In this document: one piece after another, positions 28,644 to 38,355 of the stretch
Position numbering within the stretch: the first letter of the stretch is position 1
Layout of the letters: each line of letters starts with the position of its first letter
NCBI RefSeq assembly: GCF_007625115.1
Contig: NZ_VMNH01000005.1
Span: 124,001-188,000 of the forward strand
DNA from: Sedimenticola selenatireducens
Lineage (GTDB): Bacteria; Pseudomonadota; Gammaproteobacteria; Chromatiales; Chromatiaceae
Direction of reading: 5' to 3'
Length of the DNA stretch: 64,000 nt
The notes under the pieces: generated by a model
Databases searched by the model: none
Seen by the model: only the letters and a program-made list of their open reading frames with translations
What the model was told of the DNA's origin: nothing
Translations under genes and position numbers: made by a program

Positions 28644-28691
28644 ATGTTCCAGCACAATACGCAAAATACAGGCACCCGATGGCGTTGGTGA
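28644..28691 (+). CDS. trpL: Candidate trp leader peptide (ends Trp-Arg-Trp)
   Basis: A 15-codon frame, MFQHNTQNTGTRWRW, ends in TGA at 28689-28691, 50 bases before the trpE ATG. Two Trp codons (28680-28682 and 28686-28688) close the peptide, as in trp attenuators where ribosome stalling at Trp codons senses charged tRNA-Trp. The ribosome site in front is weak, and I see no classical GC-rich stem with a T run before trpE, so the control could be attenuation with a small stem or a translational effect. Small size and chance occurrence limit certainty. Confidence 0.5.
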   Translation: MFQHNTQNTGTRWRW

Positions 28692-28741
28692 TACTCGCGC
28701 CCTGAAACCCTATCGTTTGCTTTACTTTTGTGGAGAGGAGC

Positions 28742-30235
28742 ATGACTCCGGAACAGTTTGACCTTTTGGCCGCCGAAGGCCACAACCGCATCCCCCTTAT
28801 GTGTGAAGTGCTGGCGGATCTTGATACCCCGCTAAGCGTCTATCTGAAACTCGCCAACGAACCTAACTCCTATTTATTGGAGTCTGTACAAGGTGGTGAG
28901 AAATGGGGCCGTTACTCAATCATTGGCCTTCCGTGTCGTACCCTGTTGCGGGTCCACGGGCACACCGTCACCATTGAAACCGATGGCCAGGTAACGGAAA
29001 CCCATGAGGTGGAAGACCCACTTGCCTTTATCGAATCCTTTCAGCGGCGTTACCGGGTAGCCAGCCATCCTGATCTGCCGCGCTTTACTGGTGGGCTTGC
29101 AGGTTATTTCGGCTACGACACTATTCGCTACATCGAGCCAAAACTGGCCACATGTCCCAACCCGGATCCTATCGGCACACCCGATATTCTGCTGCTCGTC
29201 TCAGATGAAGTGGTGGTATTTGATAACCTGCGCGGACGACTCTACGTCATCGTCCATGTCGACCCAAGTCAGGGAGGCACATTCGAGTCAGGTAGAAAAC
29301 GGCTGCAGACAGTCGTGGGGCGCATGCGAGAGTGCCTCCCCGATCAACCGGCAAGAAAAAAACGCCATATCAGTGAAGCCGATTTCATATCAGGATTCAC
29401 CGAAGAGGGGTTCAAGCAAGCCGTAGAGCGCATCAAGGAGTACATTCTGGATGGCGACTGCATGCAGACGGTTATTTCACAGCGCCTTTCCATCCCCTAT
29501 CACGCACAACCCCTTGACCTGTATCGGGCACTGCGCGGGCTCAATCCAAGTCCCTATATGTATTTCTATAATCTGGGTGACTTCCATATCGTGGGCTCTT
29601 CACCAGAGATCCTGACCCGACTGGAAGACGGCGAAGTGACGGTCAGACCTATTGCAGGTACTCGCCGCCGTGGCCATACAGATGCAGAAGATCTGGCCCT
29701 TGAAAAAGAGTTACTGGCAGACCCTAAAGAGCTCGCCGAACACCTGATGCTAATTGATCTGGGACGTAATGATGCCGGTCGTGTCGCCAAAACCGGCACA
29801 GTAAAACTCACCGACAAGATGATCGTGGAGCGCTACTCCCACGTCATGCATATCGTCTCCAATGTCACGGGTGAACTGAAAGAGGGCATGGACGCAATTG
29901 ATGTACTACGCGCCACTTTCCCGGCCGGCACGGTCAGCGGCGCGCCGAAGATTCGCGCCATGGAGATCATCGACGAATTGGAGCCGGTCAAGCGGGGCAT
30001 CTACTCCGGCGCTGTGGGCTATCTCTCCTGGAATGGCAACATGGATACCGCCATTGCCATACGCACAGCCGTTATCAAAGATCAGCAACTGCACATCCAG
30101 GCGGGTGCCGGCGTTGTCGCCGATTCACAACCGCAGCTTGAATGGGAAGAGACCATGAACAAGGGGCGCGCCGTATTTCGTGCTGTAGCACTGGCCGAAG
30201 CCGGCCTTGAAAGCAACAGCTGTGGAGAGGCCTAG
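28742..30235 (+). CDS. trpE: Anthranilate synthase component I (TrpE)
   Basis: A 497-residue chorismate-binding subunit that makes anthranilate from chorismate and NH3. The feedback-binding LLES motif occurs at [17 protein letters not shown], and the chorismate domain has [32 protein letters not shown] and [12 protein letters not shown] start at ATG 28742 (GGAGAGGAG immediately upstream) rather than the in-frame GTG 28730 inside that ribosome site. Followed closely by trpG. Confidence 0.96.
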   Translation: MTPEQFDLLAAEGHNRIPLMCEVLADLDTPLSVYLKLANEPNSYLLESVQGGEKWGRYSIIGLPCRTLLRVHGHTVTIETDGQVTETHEVEDPLAFIESFQRRYRVASHPDLPRFTGGLAGYFGYDTIRYIEPKLATCPNPDPIGTPDILLLVSDEVVVFDNLRGRLYVIVHVDPSQGGTFESGRKRLQTVVGRMRECLPDQPARKKRHISEADFISGFTEEGFKQAVERIKEYILDGDCMQTVISQRLSIPYHAQPLDLYRALRGLNPSPYMYFYNLGDFHIVGSSPEILTRLEDGEVTVRPIAGTRRRGHTDAEDLALEKELLADPKELAEHLMLIDLGRNDAGRVAKTGTVKLTDKMIVERYSHVMHIVSNVTGELKEGMDAIDVLRATFPAGTVSGAPKIRAMEIIDELEPVKRGIYSGAVGYLSWNGNMDTAIAIRTAVIKDQQLHIQAGAGVVADSQPQLEWEETMNKGRAVFRAVALAEAGLESNSCGEA

Positions 30236-30237
30236 TC

Positions 30238-30819
30238 ATGTTACTGATGATCGACAACTACGACTCCTTCACCTACAACCTGGTTCAGTATTTTGGTGAG
30301 CTGGGGGCTGAGGTCAAGGTCTACCGAAACGACGGCATCACACTGGATGAAATCGCGGCGCTTAAACCGGATCACATCGTCATCTCGCCCGGACCCTGTA
30401 CACCCAACGAGGCCGGAATATCGGTGGCAACGATCAAGCGCTTTGCCGGACAGGTTCCCATTCTTGGCGTCTGCCTGGGCCACCAGTCCATCGGCCAGGC
30501 CTTTGGCGGAAAAATCATTCATGCCCGTGAGGTCATGCACGGCAAGACATCGCCCATCTACCACGCCAACACCGGCATCTTCAGTGGCCTGAATGATCCT
30601 TATACCGCTACACGTTACCATTCCCTGGTGATTGACAAAGAGACCCTGCCGGATTGCCTGGAGATCACCGCCTGGACCCAGGATAGTGAAGGACACATGG
30701 ATGAAATCATGGGCATTCGACATCGCGAGCTGAATGTACAAGGGGTGCAATATCATCCAGAGTCGATCCTGTCTGAGCACGGACACGATCTGCTGCAAAA
30801 TTTTCTTGAAGGCAAATAG
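30238..30819 (+). CDS. trpG: Anthranilate synthase component II (TrpG, glutamine amidotransferase)
   Basis: A 193-residue class I glutamine amidotransferase supplying ammonia to TrpE. The oxyanion motif is [11 protein letters not shown], the nucleophile Cys lies in [15 protein letters not shown], and the His-Glu of the triad are in [12 protein letters not shown]. It starts two bases after the trpE stop. In some bacteria the same subunit also serves PabB. Standard length. Confidence 0.96.
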   Translation: MLLMIDNYDSFTYNLVQYFGELGAEVKVYRNDGITLDEIAALKPDHIVISPGPCTPNEAGISVATIKRFAGQVPILGVCLGHQSIGQAFGGKIIHAREVMHGKTSPIYHANTGIFSGLNDPYTATRYHSLVIDKETLPDCLEITAWTQDSEGHMDEIMGIRHRELNVQGVQYHPESILSEHGHDLLQNFLEGK

Positions 30820-30849
30820 CGAAAACAGCAAACGATAGAGGGACAACGA

Positions 30850-31872
30850 ATGGAGATGCCACAGGCAATCAATCAGGTACTCGCCCACAAAGATCTCTCC
30901 AGCGAGGAGATGACCAGCGTGATGCAAACCATCATGACCGGAGGCGCTACTGCGGCGCAGATCGGCGGTTTCCTTATCGGTCTCAGGATGAAAGGGGAGT
31001 CGGTGACCGAAATCGCTGCAGCCGCCTCAGTGATGCGCAAACTGGCCAGTGGCGTCTCTATAAGCGACCTACCCAATACCGTGGATATTGTAGGTACTGG
31101 CGGCGACTCATCAGGCACGTTCAATATTTCCACCGCCTCGATGTTTGTAGCGGCGGCGGCCGGCTGCAATGTGGCAAAGCATGGGAACCGGTCAGTCTCC
31201 AGCAAATCGGGGGCCGCCGACGCTCTTGAGGCCGCAGGTATCCGCCTGGACCTGTCACCCACGCAAGTTGAGCAGTGCGTACGCGAAGTCGGTGTCGGCT
31301 TCATGTTCGCACCGGGTCATCATAGCGCCATGAAGCACGCGATTGGTCCCCGTAGAGAGATGGGGGCACGTACGATCTTCAACGTACTGGGGCCACTGAC
31401 CAATCCGGCGGGTGTACCCAATCAGCTCTTAGGTGTCTTCAGTGAAGAGCTATTGGAGCCATTAGCCCACGTCTTGCAAAAACTGGGGAGTCGCCATGTC
31501 ATGGTGGTTCACTCCCGTGACGGACTGGATGAGATCAGCATCGGCGATCGCACGGAAGTGGCCGAACTAAAAGGAGGTCAGGTAAGACGGTTCAGCATCC
31601 AACCTGAAGACTTCGGCCTTAAACGCACCCCTATCAATCAACTGAAGGCCGCTGATGCAGCGGCAAGCCTCACTATTATTCGCGGTGTACTGGATAATCA
31701 GCCTGGCCCAGCCAGAGACATTGTCCAACTGAATGCGGGCGCGGCCATCTATACCGCGGGCATTGCCAACACATTGCAAGAGGGGTTCCAAAAGGCCGGA
31801 GAAGCCATTGAGAGCGGCGAAGCACGTAACCGCTTGGATCGTCTGGTTATCTTAACGCAAAGTTTTGACTAA
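30850..31872 (+). CDS. trpD: Anthranilate phosphoribosyltransferase
   Basis: A 340-residue enzyme transferring phosphoribosyl from PRPP to anthranilate. Conserved: VGTGGDSSGTFNIST (the PRPP/GTGGD loop), AKHGNRSVSSKSGAADALEA and GPRREMGARTIFNVLGPLTNP. GAGGG lies upstream of the ATG. Its 3' end is closed by a strong terminator, so trpC is not transcribed from here directly. Confidence 0.95.
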   Translation: MEMPQAINQVLAHKDLSSEEMTSVMQTIMTGGATAAQIGGFLIGLRMKGESVTEIAAAASVMRKLASGVSISDLPNTVDIVGTGGDSSGTFNISTASMFVAAAAGCNVAKHGNRSVSSKSGAADALEAAGIRLDLSPTQVEQCVREVGVGFMFAPGHHSAMKHAIGPRREMGARTIFNVLGPLTNPAGVPNQLLGVFSEELLEPLAHVLQKLGSRHVMVVHSRDGLDEISIGDRTEVAELKGGQVRRFSIQPEDFGLKRTPINQLKAADAAASLTIIRGVLDNQPGPARDIVQLNAGAAIYTAGIANTLQEGFQKAGEAIESGEARNRLDRLVILTQSFD

Positions 31873-31877
31873 AGAAC

Positions 31878-31907
31878 CGCCGCCTGCCTTCCATTGGGCA
31901 GGCGGCG
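31878..31907. terminator. Strong terminator between trpD and the convergent HDOD gene
   Basis: CGCCGCCTGCC at 31878-31888 and GGCAGGCGGCG at 31897-31907 form a perfect 11-bp GC-rich stem with an eight-base loop, five bases after the trpD stop. The minus-strand read-out is followed by GTTCTTTAG, so it may serve both convergent genes. Confidence 0.8.
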
Positions 31908-31937
31908 TCCCACCTTAAAATAGCAAAGGCCCATCGA

Positions 31938-32831
31938 CTAGATAGCGCTATCATCCACGGCAAATATTCGATACATCGCCTCGATCATTTCGCCCGAAAC
32001 CGTGTCTGTGACCCTCTCAACCTGACGCTGATCCAATCCAGTCAGATCCCAGGCGGAAGGCGTAATTTTGTCAAACATCTGTCCCAGCAGGAGATCGGTA
32101 TTCAAGCCGTGAGTAATCCAGGCAGCAATATGCAAAACAGCCACCTCTTTGCCGATATCCTCACAACTTTCGGGCCGTTGCAGATAGGCAAATGAGTCAA
32201 CGAAACTCTGCGGCAGTTTCCATAACTTCATCAACTCCATACCAACCTCATTGGAATCACAGCCGATCAATTCCCGCTCTTTGGCAAACAGGACCAGCAG
32301 ATCATCACTCGATTCTGCCAAAGCCTGCCGTGACTGATCAGGAAAGCGGCCGTACATAATCAAATGACCAATATCCAGCAACAAGCCCCGCACAAACAGG
32401 CTTTCGTTGTTTCTCAAGCCACAAGCCTTCGCCAACTCACGGGCCAGAAAGCCGCACATGACGCTGCGGTACCAGAAAGTACTCATATCCATCAGCTCGT
32501 TCGGCACCCCATCAAAGGCCTGGGCAACACTGGTCGCCAACGCCAGATCATGAATCGCCTGAGTACCAAGGATATTGGCCGCCCGGGTGATGGTATCCAC
32601 CTGCGAGGGCAGACCGTAGTAGGCACTGTTGGCAATCCGCAGCAGGCGTGCGGCCAAAGCCGGATCCAGCGAAACGACATCTGCCACATCCTTCATGCTG
32701 CTATCTTCTGAGGCCATCACCTCCTGGAGTCGGATATAGGCGGCAGGCAGTGAGATCAGCGTCAGTGAATCCTGCACCAGCTGTTGTGAGCTATGTAACG
32801 TATGGGGTTGTGCACTACTGTTGGTTGACAT
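31938..32831 (-). CDS. HDOD domain protein
   Basis: A 297-residue HDOD protein (a non-catalytic relative of HD hydrolases) with LISLPAAYIRLQEVMAS, VSLDPALAARLLRIANSAYYG and ITRAANILGTQAIHDLALAT. No other domain is visible. HDOD proteins act in signalling, often beside c-di-GMP enzymes, but the mechanism is unclear. It is alone on the minus strand, ending at the trpD terminator. Confidence 0.9.
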   Translation of the reverse strand: MSTNSSAQPHTLHSSQQLVQDSLTLISLPAAYIRLQEVMASEDSSMKDVADVVSLDPALAARLLRIANSAYYGLPSQVDTITRAANILGTQAIHDLALATSVAQAFDGVPNELMDMSTFWYRSVMCGFLARELAKACGLRNNESLFVRGLLLDIGHLIMYGRFPDQSRQALAESSDDLLVLFAKERELIGCDSNEVGMELMKLWKLPQSFVDSFAYLQRPESCEDIGKEVAVLHIAAWITHGLNTDLLLGQMFDKITPSAWDLTGLDQRQVERVTDTVSGEMIEAMYRIFAVDDSAI

Positions 32832-33016
32832 GCTTATCTCCTGCCTTATCCTAATATCCCAATGTGTAATAGCGGCCGCTGCTGGTAAATCCTTTGTGCG
32901 GAAAGTCTCATTTCCACAAGTTGACTAAAATATAGCAGCGAATCATCCCATTCGTCTGTAATCGAATGGCCCAAGGCCATGCACATTCGCCATGAATAAC
33001 CAAACCAGGAGTCATT

Positions 33017-33343
33017 ATGGCAACAGGACACTGTAATATCCCTACCACACCCGATTACACCAATGTCACCCTGCTAACGCTTGATCCCGCTAATCCACCC
33101 CAGAACTACCTAGATGCGATGACCCTCGCAAACCAGGAAGCGGAGCACCGCATTGGCCCGCATATGTTGCTCTCCTGGTACGATCGGGATCGTGATTTTG
33201 AGTCACCACAGCACGCCAGTGAGTGCCATGAGAACAGCGCCATTCCCGGTTATGTCGATTATGCCCTTTATCGTGGCGCCACCTTACGGATTGATTTTCA
33301 GCAGGGTCGTTTTGTCTTTTTTTACCTTCCCGTCGATCTCTGA
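33017..33343 (+). CDS. Conserved-looking small protein of unknown function
   Basis: A 108-residue soluble protein, with AGGAG six bases before its ATG. It contains SWYDRDRDFESPQHASECHE and GYVDYALYRGATLRIDF, ending FVFFYLPVDL. I think it resembles the AF1514 (DUF5619) family, but that is recollection, not a test. There are several His/Cys/acidic residues but no known motif. It precedes cysK by 47 bases and may be transcribed with it. Confidence 0.6.
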   Translation: MATGHCNIPTTPDYTNVTLLTLDPANPPQNYLDAMTLANQEAEHRIGPHMLLSWYDRDRDFESPQHASECHENSAIPGYVDYALYRGATLRIDFQQGRFVFFYLPVDL

Positions 33344-33390
33344 GGCCTAAATAGGCTATTATCGCGGCTGTTTCTCAGCCGGCCATCTCC

Positions 33391-34302
33391 ATGAAATACG
33401 ATAATATTCTCCAGACCATCGGTAACACCCCTGTCGTCCGCCTTAACAAAGTAAGCGATATACTCGCTGCCGAACTCTGGGTCAAACTCGAGTCTTTTAA
33501 CCCCGCCGGCTCTGTAAAGGACCGTCCAGCACTGAACATGATTGAATGCGCAGAGCAGCGTGGCAGCCTGAAACCGGGTGACACCATTATTGAACCGACC
33601 TCCGGCAATACGGGTATTGGTTTAGCCATGATCGCGGCAGAAAAGGGCTACCCTTCTGTATTTGTCATGGCGGAAGATATGAGCGAAGAACGTAAAACTA
33701 TCCTGCGTGCATTTGGCGGAAAGTTAGTTCTTACACCTGCGGAGAAAGGGACCAAGGGCGCCATTGAAGAGGCAAAAAAGCTTGCCGCCGAAAATGGCTG
33801 GTTTTTTGTGGGACAGCACTTCAATCCGGACAACCCCGGAGCGCACAAAAGCACAGCTGATGAGATCTGGGCTGACTTTGGTGACCAATTGGATGCCATT
33901 GTCTGCACCACCGGCACCGGCGGTACGATCTCGGGAATTGGCAAATACATGCGCCAACACAACCCGGTGATACAGATCATTGCCACCGAACCGGCCGACT
34001 CGCCCATCCTCTCCCATGGGATCGCCTGCAAGCACAAGATCATGGGCACTGCACCCGGCTTCATTCCAGAGACACTGGACACCCACATCTACAATCAAAT
34101 TCTGCAGATCACCACCGAAGAGGCCTACGAGACGACACGCTTTCTGGCCCAGAAGGAGGGCATCTTTGCCGGGATCTCCTCTGGCGCAGCGGTAGCCGGC
34201 ATGATCAAGGCCGCAAAAGACGAGGCCTACCGAGGCAAGATACTGCTGGCAATGTTACCGGATACGGGTGAGCGTTATTTGAGTACCGATCTTTGGATAT
34301 GA
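33391..34302 (+). CDS. cysK: Cysteine synthase (O-acetylserine sulfhydrylase, CysK-type)
   Basis: A 303-residue PLP enzyme. The lysine that binds PLP lies in NPAGSVKDRPALN, the phosphate/substrate loop is EPTSGNTGIG, and the GTGGTISGIG glycine loop and the C-terminal DTGERYLSTD are CysK/CysM-like. It makes L-cysteine from O-acetylserine and sulfide. A small stem (CGGCTG/CAGCCG at 33365-33381) sits directly before the start; its role is unclear. CysM-type specificity is not excluded. Confidence 0.9.
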   Translation: MKYDNILQTIGNTPVVRLNKVSDILAAELWVKLESFNPAGSVKDRPALNMIECAEQRGSLKPGDTIIEPTSGNTGIGLAMIAAEKGYPSVFVMAEDMSEERKTILRAFGGKLVLTPAEKGTKGAIEEAKKLAAENGWFFVGQHFNPDNPGAHKSTADEIWADFGDQLDAIVCTTGTGGTISGIGKYMRQHNPVIQIIATEPADSPILSHGIACKHKIMGTAPGFIPETLDTHIYNQILQITTEEAYETTRFLAQKEGIFAGISSGAAVAGMIKAAKDEAYRGKILLAMLPDTGERYLSTDLWI

Positions 34303-34392
34303 CACCGTAATAAAGGTTATGACCACACTGCCGACATACAAAGGAGTTACCGTCAATTATCAAATATTCATGCTGCTAGCTGGAATCAGTAG

Positions 34393-35640
34393 ATGGGAAT
34401 AACCACACTTACAGTGCACGTCAAAGATCTTCAGCCTGGCATGTACGTATCAAGCCTGGATCGCCCATGGCTGGAGACGCCCTATCCTATTCAGGGCTTC
34501 ATGATTCGCTCTGGCAAAGATCGCGAGCGCCTTCAACAGTTTTGTGAGTTTGTATATGTCGATGTAGTTAAAAGTCGCGCCAACTCGATCCCGAAACGGA
34601 TTATCGTGGACAATGAAAAAGCCACATTGCCATCAGATGCCGCTCAGATTTATCAACTCACGCAGCGCGATCGAATTCCCTATGAAAAAACCACCTCACG
34701 TGAGAGCGAATTAGCAGACGCAAGTACATACTATGATCAGGTGGGCAGCACTTATAAAACGCTATTACAGGACGCCGAAAACGACAAACAACTGAACATT
34801 CCTGTCCTAAAAAAATCAATTGCCCCGATGGTCAAGAGCATCATCCAAAACCCGGATGCCTTTATCTGGCTTACCCATCTGAAGAGCCTGGATAACTATT
34901 CCTATCATCATGCTGTAAGCTGCGCTGTCTGGGCCGTTGCTTTTGGCCGACATCTCGGGCTTCCAGAAGCGCAACTTAATTCTCTGGCCACAGGCTGCTT
35001 TCTATTTGACATTGGCAAAACAAAACTACCTAAATCCCTGCTAAGAAGCACAAAGCGCCTTACTGTCGAACAGTTTGAAACGGTAAAACAGCATGTATTG
35101 TTCGGAATTGAGTTAGTAAAACAAACCCGAGGAATCAGGCAAGAAGTATTCGACATGATTCGGACACATCATGAACGGCATAACGGCAGTGGCTACCCCT
35201 TAGGGTTAAGCAGAGACCAAATTCCCCTGTTTGGTCGGATAGCCGGTATTGTTGATGCCTACGACGCGATTACCTCACATCGCCCCTACTGCCCCCCCTT
35301 GCCGGCCTATGAAGCAATTGAAGCACTCTATCAGTGGCGAGGTGTAGACTTTCAAACTGAATTAGTCGAACAATTCATTCAAGTGGTTGGCATCTACCCT
35401 GTCGGCAGTCTGGTGGAGCTAAGCAATGCTTCCGTGGCGGTGGTTATCGGTCAGAATGAGCACTATCGTCTTCGACCCAAGGTTATGGTTTTGTTAGGCA
35501 ATGATAAAAAACTGCTGGAAGAATTTTATGAGGTCGACTTGCGGGAAGGACTAGATAACGATGACGCACCCAGCTTAACAATATCCAAAGGCCTACCCCC
35601 CGGGGCATATAACCTCGATAGCAGCCACTATTACTTCTGA
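34393..35640 (+). CDS. DUF3391 and HD-GYP domain protein with altered HD motif
   Basis: A 415-residue protein: N-terminal DUF3391 (VHVKDLQPGMYVSSLD, residues 7-22) and a C-terminal HD-GYP domain. The metal-binding HD dyad is FD (residues 205-206, in LFDIGKTKLP), while the downstream HHERHNGSGYP and the final DAYDA are preserved. HD-GYP proteins break c-di-GMP into GMP, but the missing His at a metal ligand position questions catalysis. It is spaced four bases from the following EAL gene and likely forms an operon. Confidence 0.88.
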   Translation: MGITTLTVHVKDLQPGMYVSSLDRPWLETPYPIQGFMIRSGKDRERLQQFCEFVYVDVVKSRANSIPKRIIVDNEKATLPSDAAQIYQLTQRDRIPYEKTTSRESELADASTYYDQVGSTYKTLLQDAENDKQLNIPVLKKSIAPMVKSIIQNPDAFIWLTHLKSLDNYSYHHAVSCAVWAVAFGRHLGLPEAQLNSLATGCFLFDIGKTKLPKSLLRSTKRLTVEQFETVKQHVLFGIELVKQTRGIRQEVFDMIRTHHERHNGSGYPLGLSRDQIPLFGRIAGIVDAYDAITSHRPYCPPLPAYEAIEALYQWRGVDFQTELVEQFIQVVGIYPVGSLVELSNASVAVVIGQNEHYRLRPKVMVLLGNDKKLLEEFYEVDLREGLDNDDAPSLTISKGLPPGAYNLDSSHYYF

Positions 35641-35644
35641 TCAC

Positions 35645-36910
35645 ATGTATCAAGTGAACAACCAAACCCTAAGCCCCCACGATTTTTTAGAACACCTGAC
35701 CAACTTTATATCCCAGTCAGATACTAATTGCGCCCTGATGCTGGTCACACTGGATGGCATGCAACATGCTGCATCACTTATTGGCGCACTCAACGCTGAA
35801 CGAGAAACCCTTTCACTGCTCAGCAGATTGGGCAAAGGCCTACGGCCTGCAGACACTGTCTTGCGACTGGGTCGGTTTGAATTCGCCATACTACTTTCTG
35901 GTATCCTGAATCGGGGTCATGCGGTACTAGCTGCTAATAAAATATCTGGGATACTGGGCAAACCAATCATCATAGATAACAAAGAACGAAACCTACCTTT
36001 TTCTGTTGGCCTCGCTCTCTCACCAGAACATTCGATTAACCCTGAAAAATTATGGCAGCATGCTGATCTTGCGGCTATTACTGCCAGACAAAATCAAGAA
36101 CCCTACAGACTTTTTAGCTTTAATGACGCTGCTGATGTAATAACTCACTGGGACATTGAGAGCGACCTGGAGCGTGCCATAACAAATGATGAATTCTCCC
36201 TCCACTACCAACCCAAGTTTTGTACAAAAACCAAGCAGATAATTGGCGCAGAGGGACTCATCCGCTGGCACCACCCCACACATGGAATAATTCCTCCTGA
36301 CCGCTTCATTCCGGTCGCAGAAAAAATAGGGGTTATTTCGAAACTGACCTGGTGGGTATTAAACACAGCTCTGAGAGAGAGCCGCCAATGGGGCAATAAC
36401 GCCAAAAACATGTCAATAGCTATCAATATTTCTGCGCTGGACCTAATGGATAAGAGTTTTATTAAGTCTGTATCTAATGCTACGGGTCTGTGGAACATAC
36501 CACCTGAATTATTAACACTTGAGATAACAGAAGGCGCGTTAATGAGAGACATTGCTTTCAGCGCCAACATTCTCCGCAAGATTAGAGAGCATGGCATTAA
36601 GGTTTCCATAGATGACTTTGGAACCGGCTACTCCTCTCTCGCCTATTTCAAGCAACTACCAGCCGATGAGTTGAAGATTGACCGCTCATTCATTCTAAAC
36701 ATCCTTAACGATGAACTGGATCAACATGTGGTCAGCACCATTATTCAGATGGCCAAGAAAATGAATTTGGATACCGTGGCAGAAGGTGTCGAATCAGCCA
36801 GTGTCCAGAAAATCTTAACCGAACTTGGGTGTGACACCATCCAAGGCTATCATATTGCCAAGCCCATGCCTCAACAGGATTTCATTGAATGGATTTCAGA
36901 ACGCGCCTAG
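35645..36910 (+). CDS. Degenerate GGDEF plus EAL domain protein
   Basis: A 421-residue protein. The first 170 residues are a degenerate GGDEF domain (GRFEF instead of GGDEF, in RLGRFEFAILLS). The rest is an EAL domain with GAEGLIRWH (EGL in place of EAL), NISALDLMD, LEITEGALM, DDFGTGYSSLAYF, DELKIDRSF and AEGVESASV. The key Glu, Asp and Lys positions remain, so c-di-GMP phosphodiesterase activity is plausible. No membrane helix. Between two HD-GYP genes. Confidence 0.88.
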   Translation: MYQVNNQTLSPHDFLEHLTNFISQSDTNCALMLVTLDGMQHAASLIGALNAERETLSLLSRLGKGLRPADTVLRLGRFEFAILLSGILNRGHAVLAANKISGILGKPIIIDNKERNLPFSVGLALSPEHSINPEKLWQHADLAAITARQNQEPYRLFSFNDAADVITHWDIESDLERAITNDEFSLHYQPKFCTKTKQIIGAEGLIRWHHPTHGIIPPDRFIPVAEKIGVISKLTWWVLNTALRESRQWGNNAKNMSIAINISALDLMDKSFIKSVSNATGLWNIPPELLTLEITEGALMRDIAFSANILRKIREHGIKVSIDDFGTGYSSLAYFKQLPADELKIDRSFILNILNDELDQHVVSTIIQMAKKMNLDTVAEGVESASVQKILTELGCDTIQGYHIAKPMPQQDFIEWISERA

Positions 36911-36971
36911 ACAATTTGTAAGTTGGCTATCTACTACGCAATACCATTACTTACGAAATGAGATTCATGAC

Positions 36972-38255
36972 ATGATCAACGCTGAATCAACCTACCTTCA
37001 ACAAATGGCCGAATTGGGTGAACTGCAATCGGTTACCTGTACAGAAAACATTGTAACTGTCGACGGTGCCAAGTTGCTGCCAAAGGGCGCCAGCATCAAT
37101 CGCAAGGTTATTGAGCGATTGCTACACCATAAGCTTCTCAAGCCGATCGATTTCACCACTCAAATTGAAGATGCCGTTGATCACAATACCCTCATCACGC
37201 TAGGGCGGTCCCTGATGGAGCGGACCAGTGAAATGGGCAGCATGGTACGCATGATGCGAAGCAAAGGTTTTGTTGAGCAAAGCTGTAAACGTATACATCT
37301 TGAACTGCCCATTCAAAACAAACTGACCGTCGCCCAAAAACTTCGCCCCGAACTCCTCGAACACAGTCTGCGTGTCACTCTGGCGATTACCATTCTTGGC
37401 GAAGAGTTAGGACTACCTGAAAAGGAGTTAGAGATCCTGGCAACGGCGGGTCTACTGCATGATATTGGCGAACTTCATCTTGGGGTTGGTGACCTACCAC
37501 TTGATCAAAATCTCGATCTGGATCACTGGCAGCAGGTACGCAGCCATCCCTTGGTAGGTGCTACGATACTCAAACAATTTCCGGCTTATACGCCCCATGT
37601 CGTCAGGGCCGTCCAGGAACATCACGAGCGACTCGATGGCAGTGGTTACCCACAGGGGCTAAAGGCGATCCGAATCAGCCGCGCTGGGCGCTTGCTGGCC
37701 TTTACTGAACTCGCCATTGGTGCCTTGCGTAAATACTCACTCCGACAACTCAGCACCATAATCAAGACCAACCTGGATGCACTTGACCCGCAACCCGTCT
37801 CTGTCTTTCTACAGGCCCTTACCCTGTACGAGAACAGCGGTAAATCACAAGCCGCCGAAATACACGCAAATAAGGTCACCTCATTGTTCGAACTGGTTTC
37901 TAAATTAATCTTGGCTGCAGAAAAGATTGTCCAAGATAGAACGCCCGAGCAAAAAACCAGCGAACCCTGTTTGCTCGATTCTGAACTGATCAAGTTTAAT
38001 CAAGCCATGTCGCGCGCGGGATTTGATATACACCAAGTCACAGCATCTATGGCGATGATTGGCGAGGATCAGGAGTCACTGAGTGAGCTAGAAGGACTGC
38101 TTAAGGAGACGCTTTTCCAATTGCGGCATATGTTGTTAGAGATGCAGCGTCGTTTCAGCGAGACTCATTCGGATAGTCCCGATCGTGCCGCCATTCAGCA
38201 GTGGATCAAAGAAGCTGAACAGAACCTCAATACCGCCGCTCAGCTTTTTGCCTAG
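36972..38255 (+). CDS. HD-GYP domain protein (c-di-GMP phosphodiesterase)
   Basis: A 427-residue protein with an intact HD-GYP: LLHDIGELHLGV, HPLVGATILKQFPAY, and HHERLDGSGYPQG. About 90 residues precede a region (residues 90-200) I do not recognise, and residues 300-427 form a helical tail with a probable coiled coil. Start ATG 36972 was chosen because the in-frame upstream part overlaps the EAL gene; the ribosome site is weak, so the start is uncertain. It likely works with the two preceding genes. Confidence 0.85.
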   Translation: MINAESTYLQQMAELGELQSVTCTENIVTVDGAKLLPKGASINRKVIERLLHHKLLKPIDFTTQIEDAVDHNTLITLGRSLMERTSEMGSMVRMMRSKGFVEQSCKRIHLELPIQNKLTVAQKLRPELLEHSLRVTLAITILGEELGLPEKELEILATAGLLHDIGELHLGVGDLPLDQNLDLDHWQQVRSHPLVGATILKQFPAYTPHVVRAVQEHHERLDGSGYPQGLKAIRISRAGRLLAFTELAIGALRKYSLRQLSTIIKTNLDALDPQPVSVFLQALTLYENSGKSQAAEIHANKVTSLFELVSKLILAAEKIVQDRTPEQKTSEPCLLDSELIKFNQAMSRAGFDIHQVTASMAMIGEDQESLSELEGLLKETLFQLRHMLLEMQRRFSETHSDSPDRAAIQQWIKEAEQNLNTAAQLFA

Positions 38256-38355
38256 TTATGGCAGCGCCAATCACAGCATAAATCAATCACGCATCGTAAA
38301 ACCACCGGTGTAATATAGGGCTTCAAATCGACACTTGGCTTTAGGAAAGCCTACC

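Noticed and set aside
28692-28741. Classical attenuator terminator before trpE
   Set aside because: Only a weak GGCG/CGCC stem and no T run were visible, so it was not listed as a terminator.
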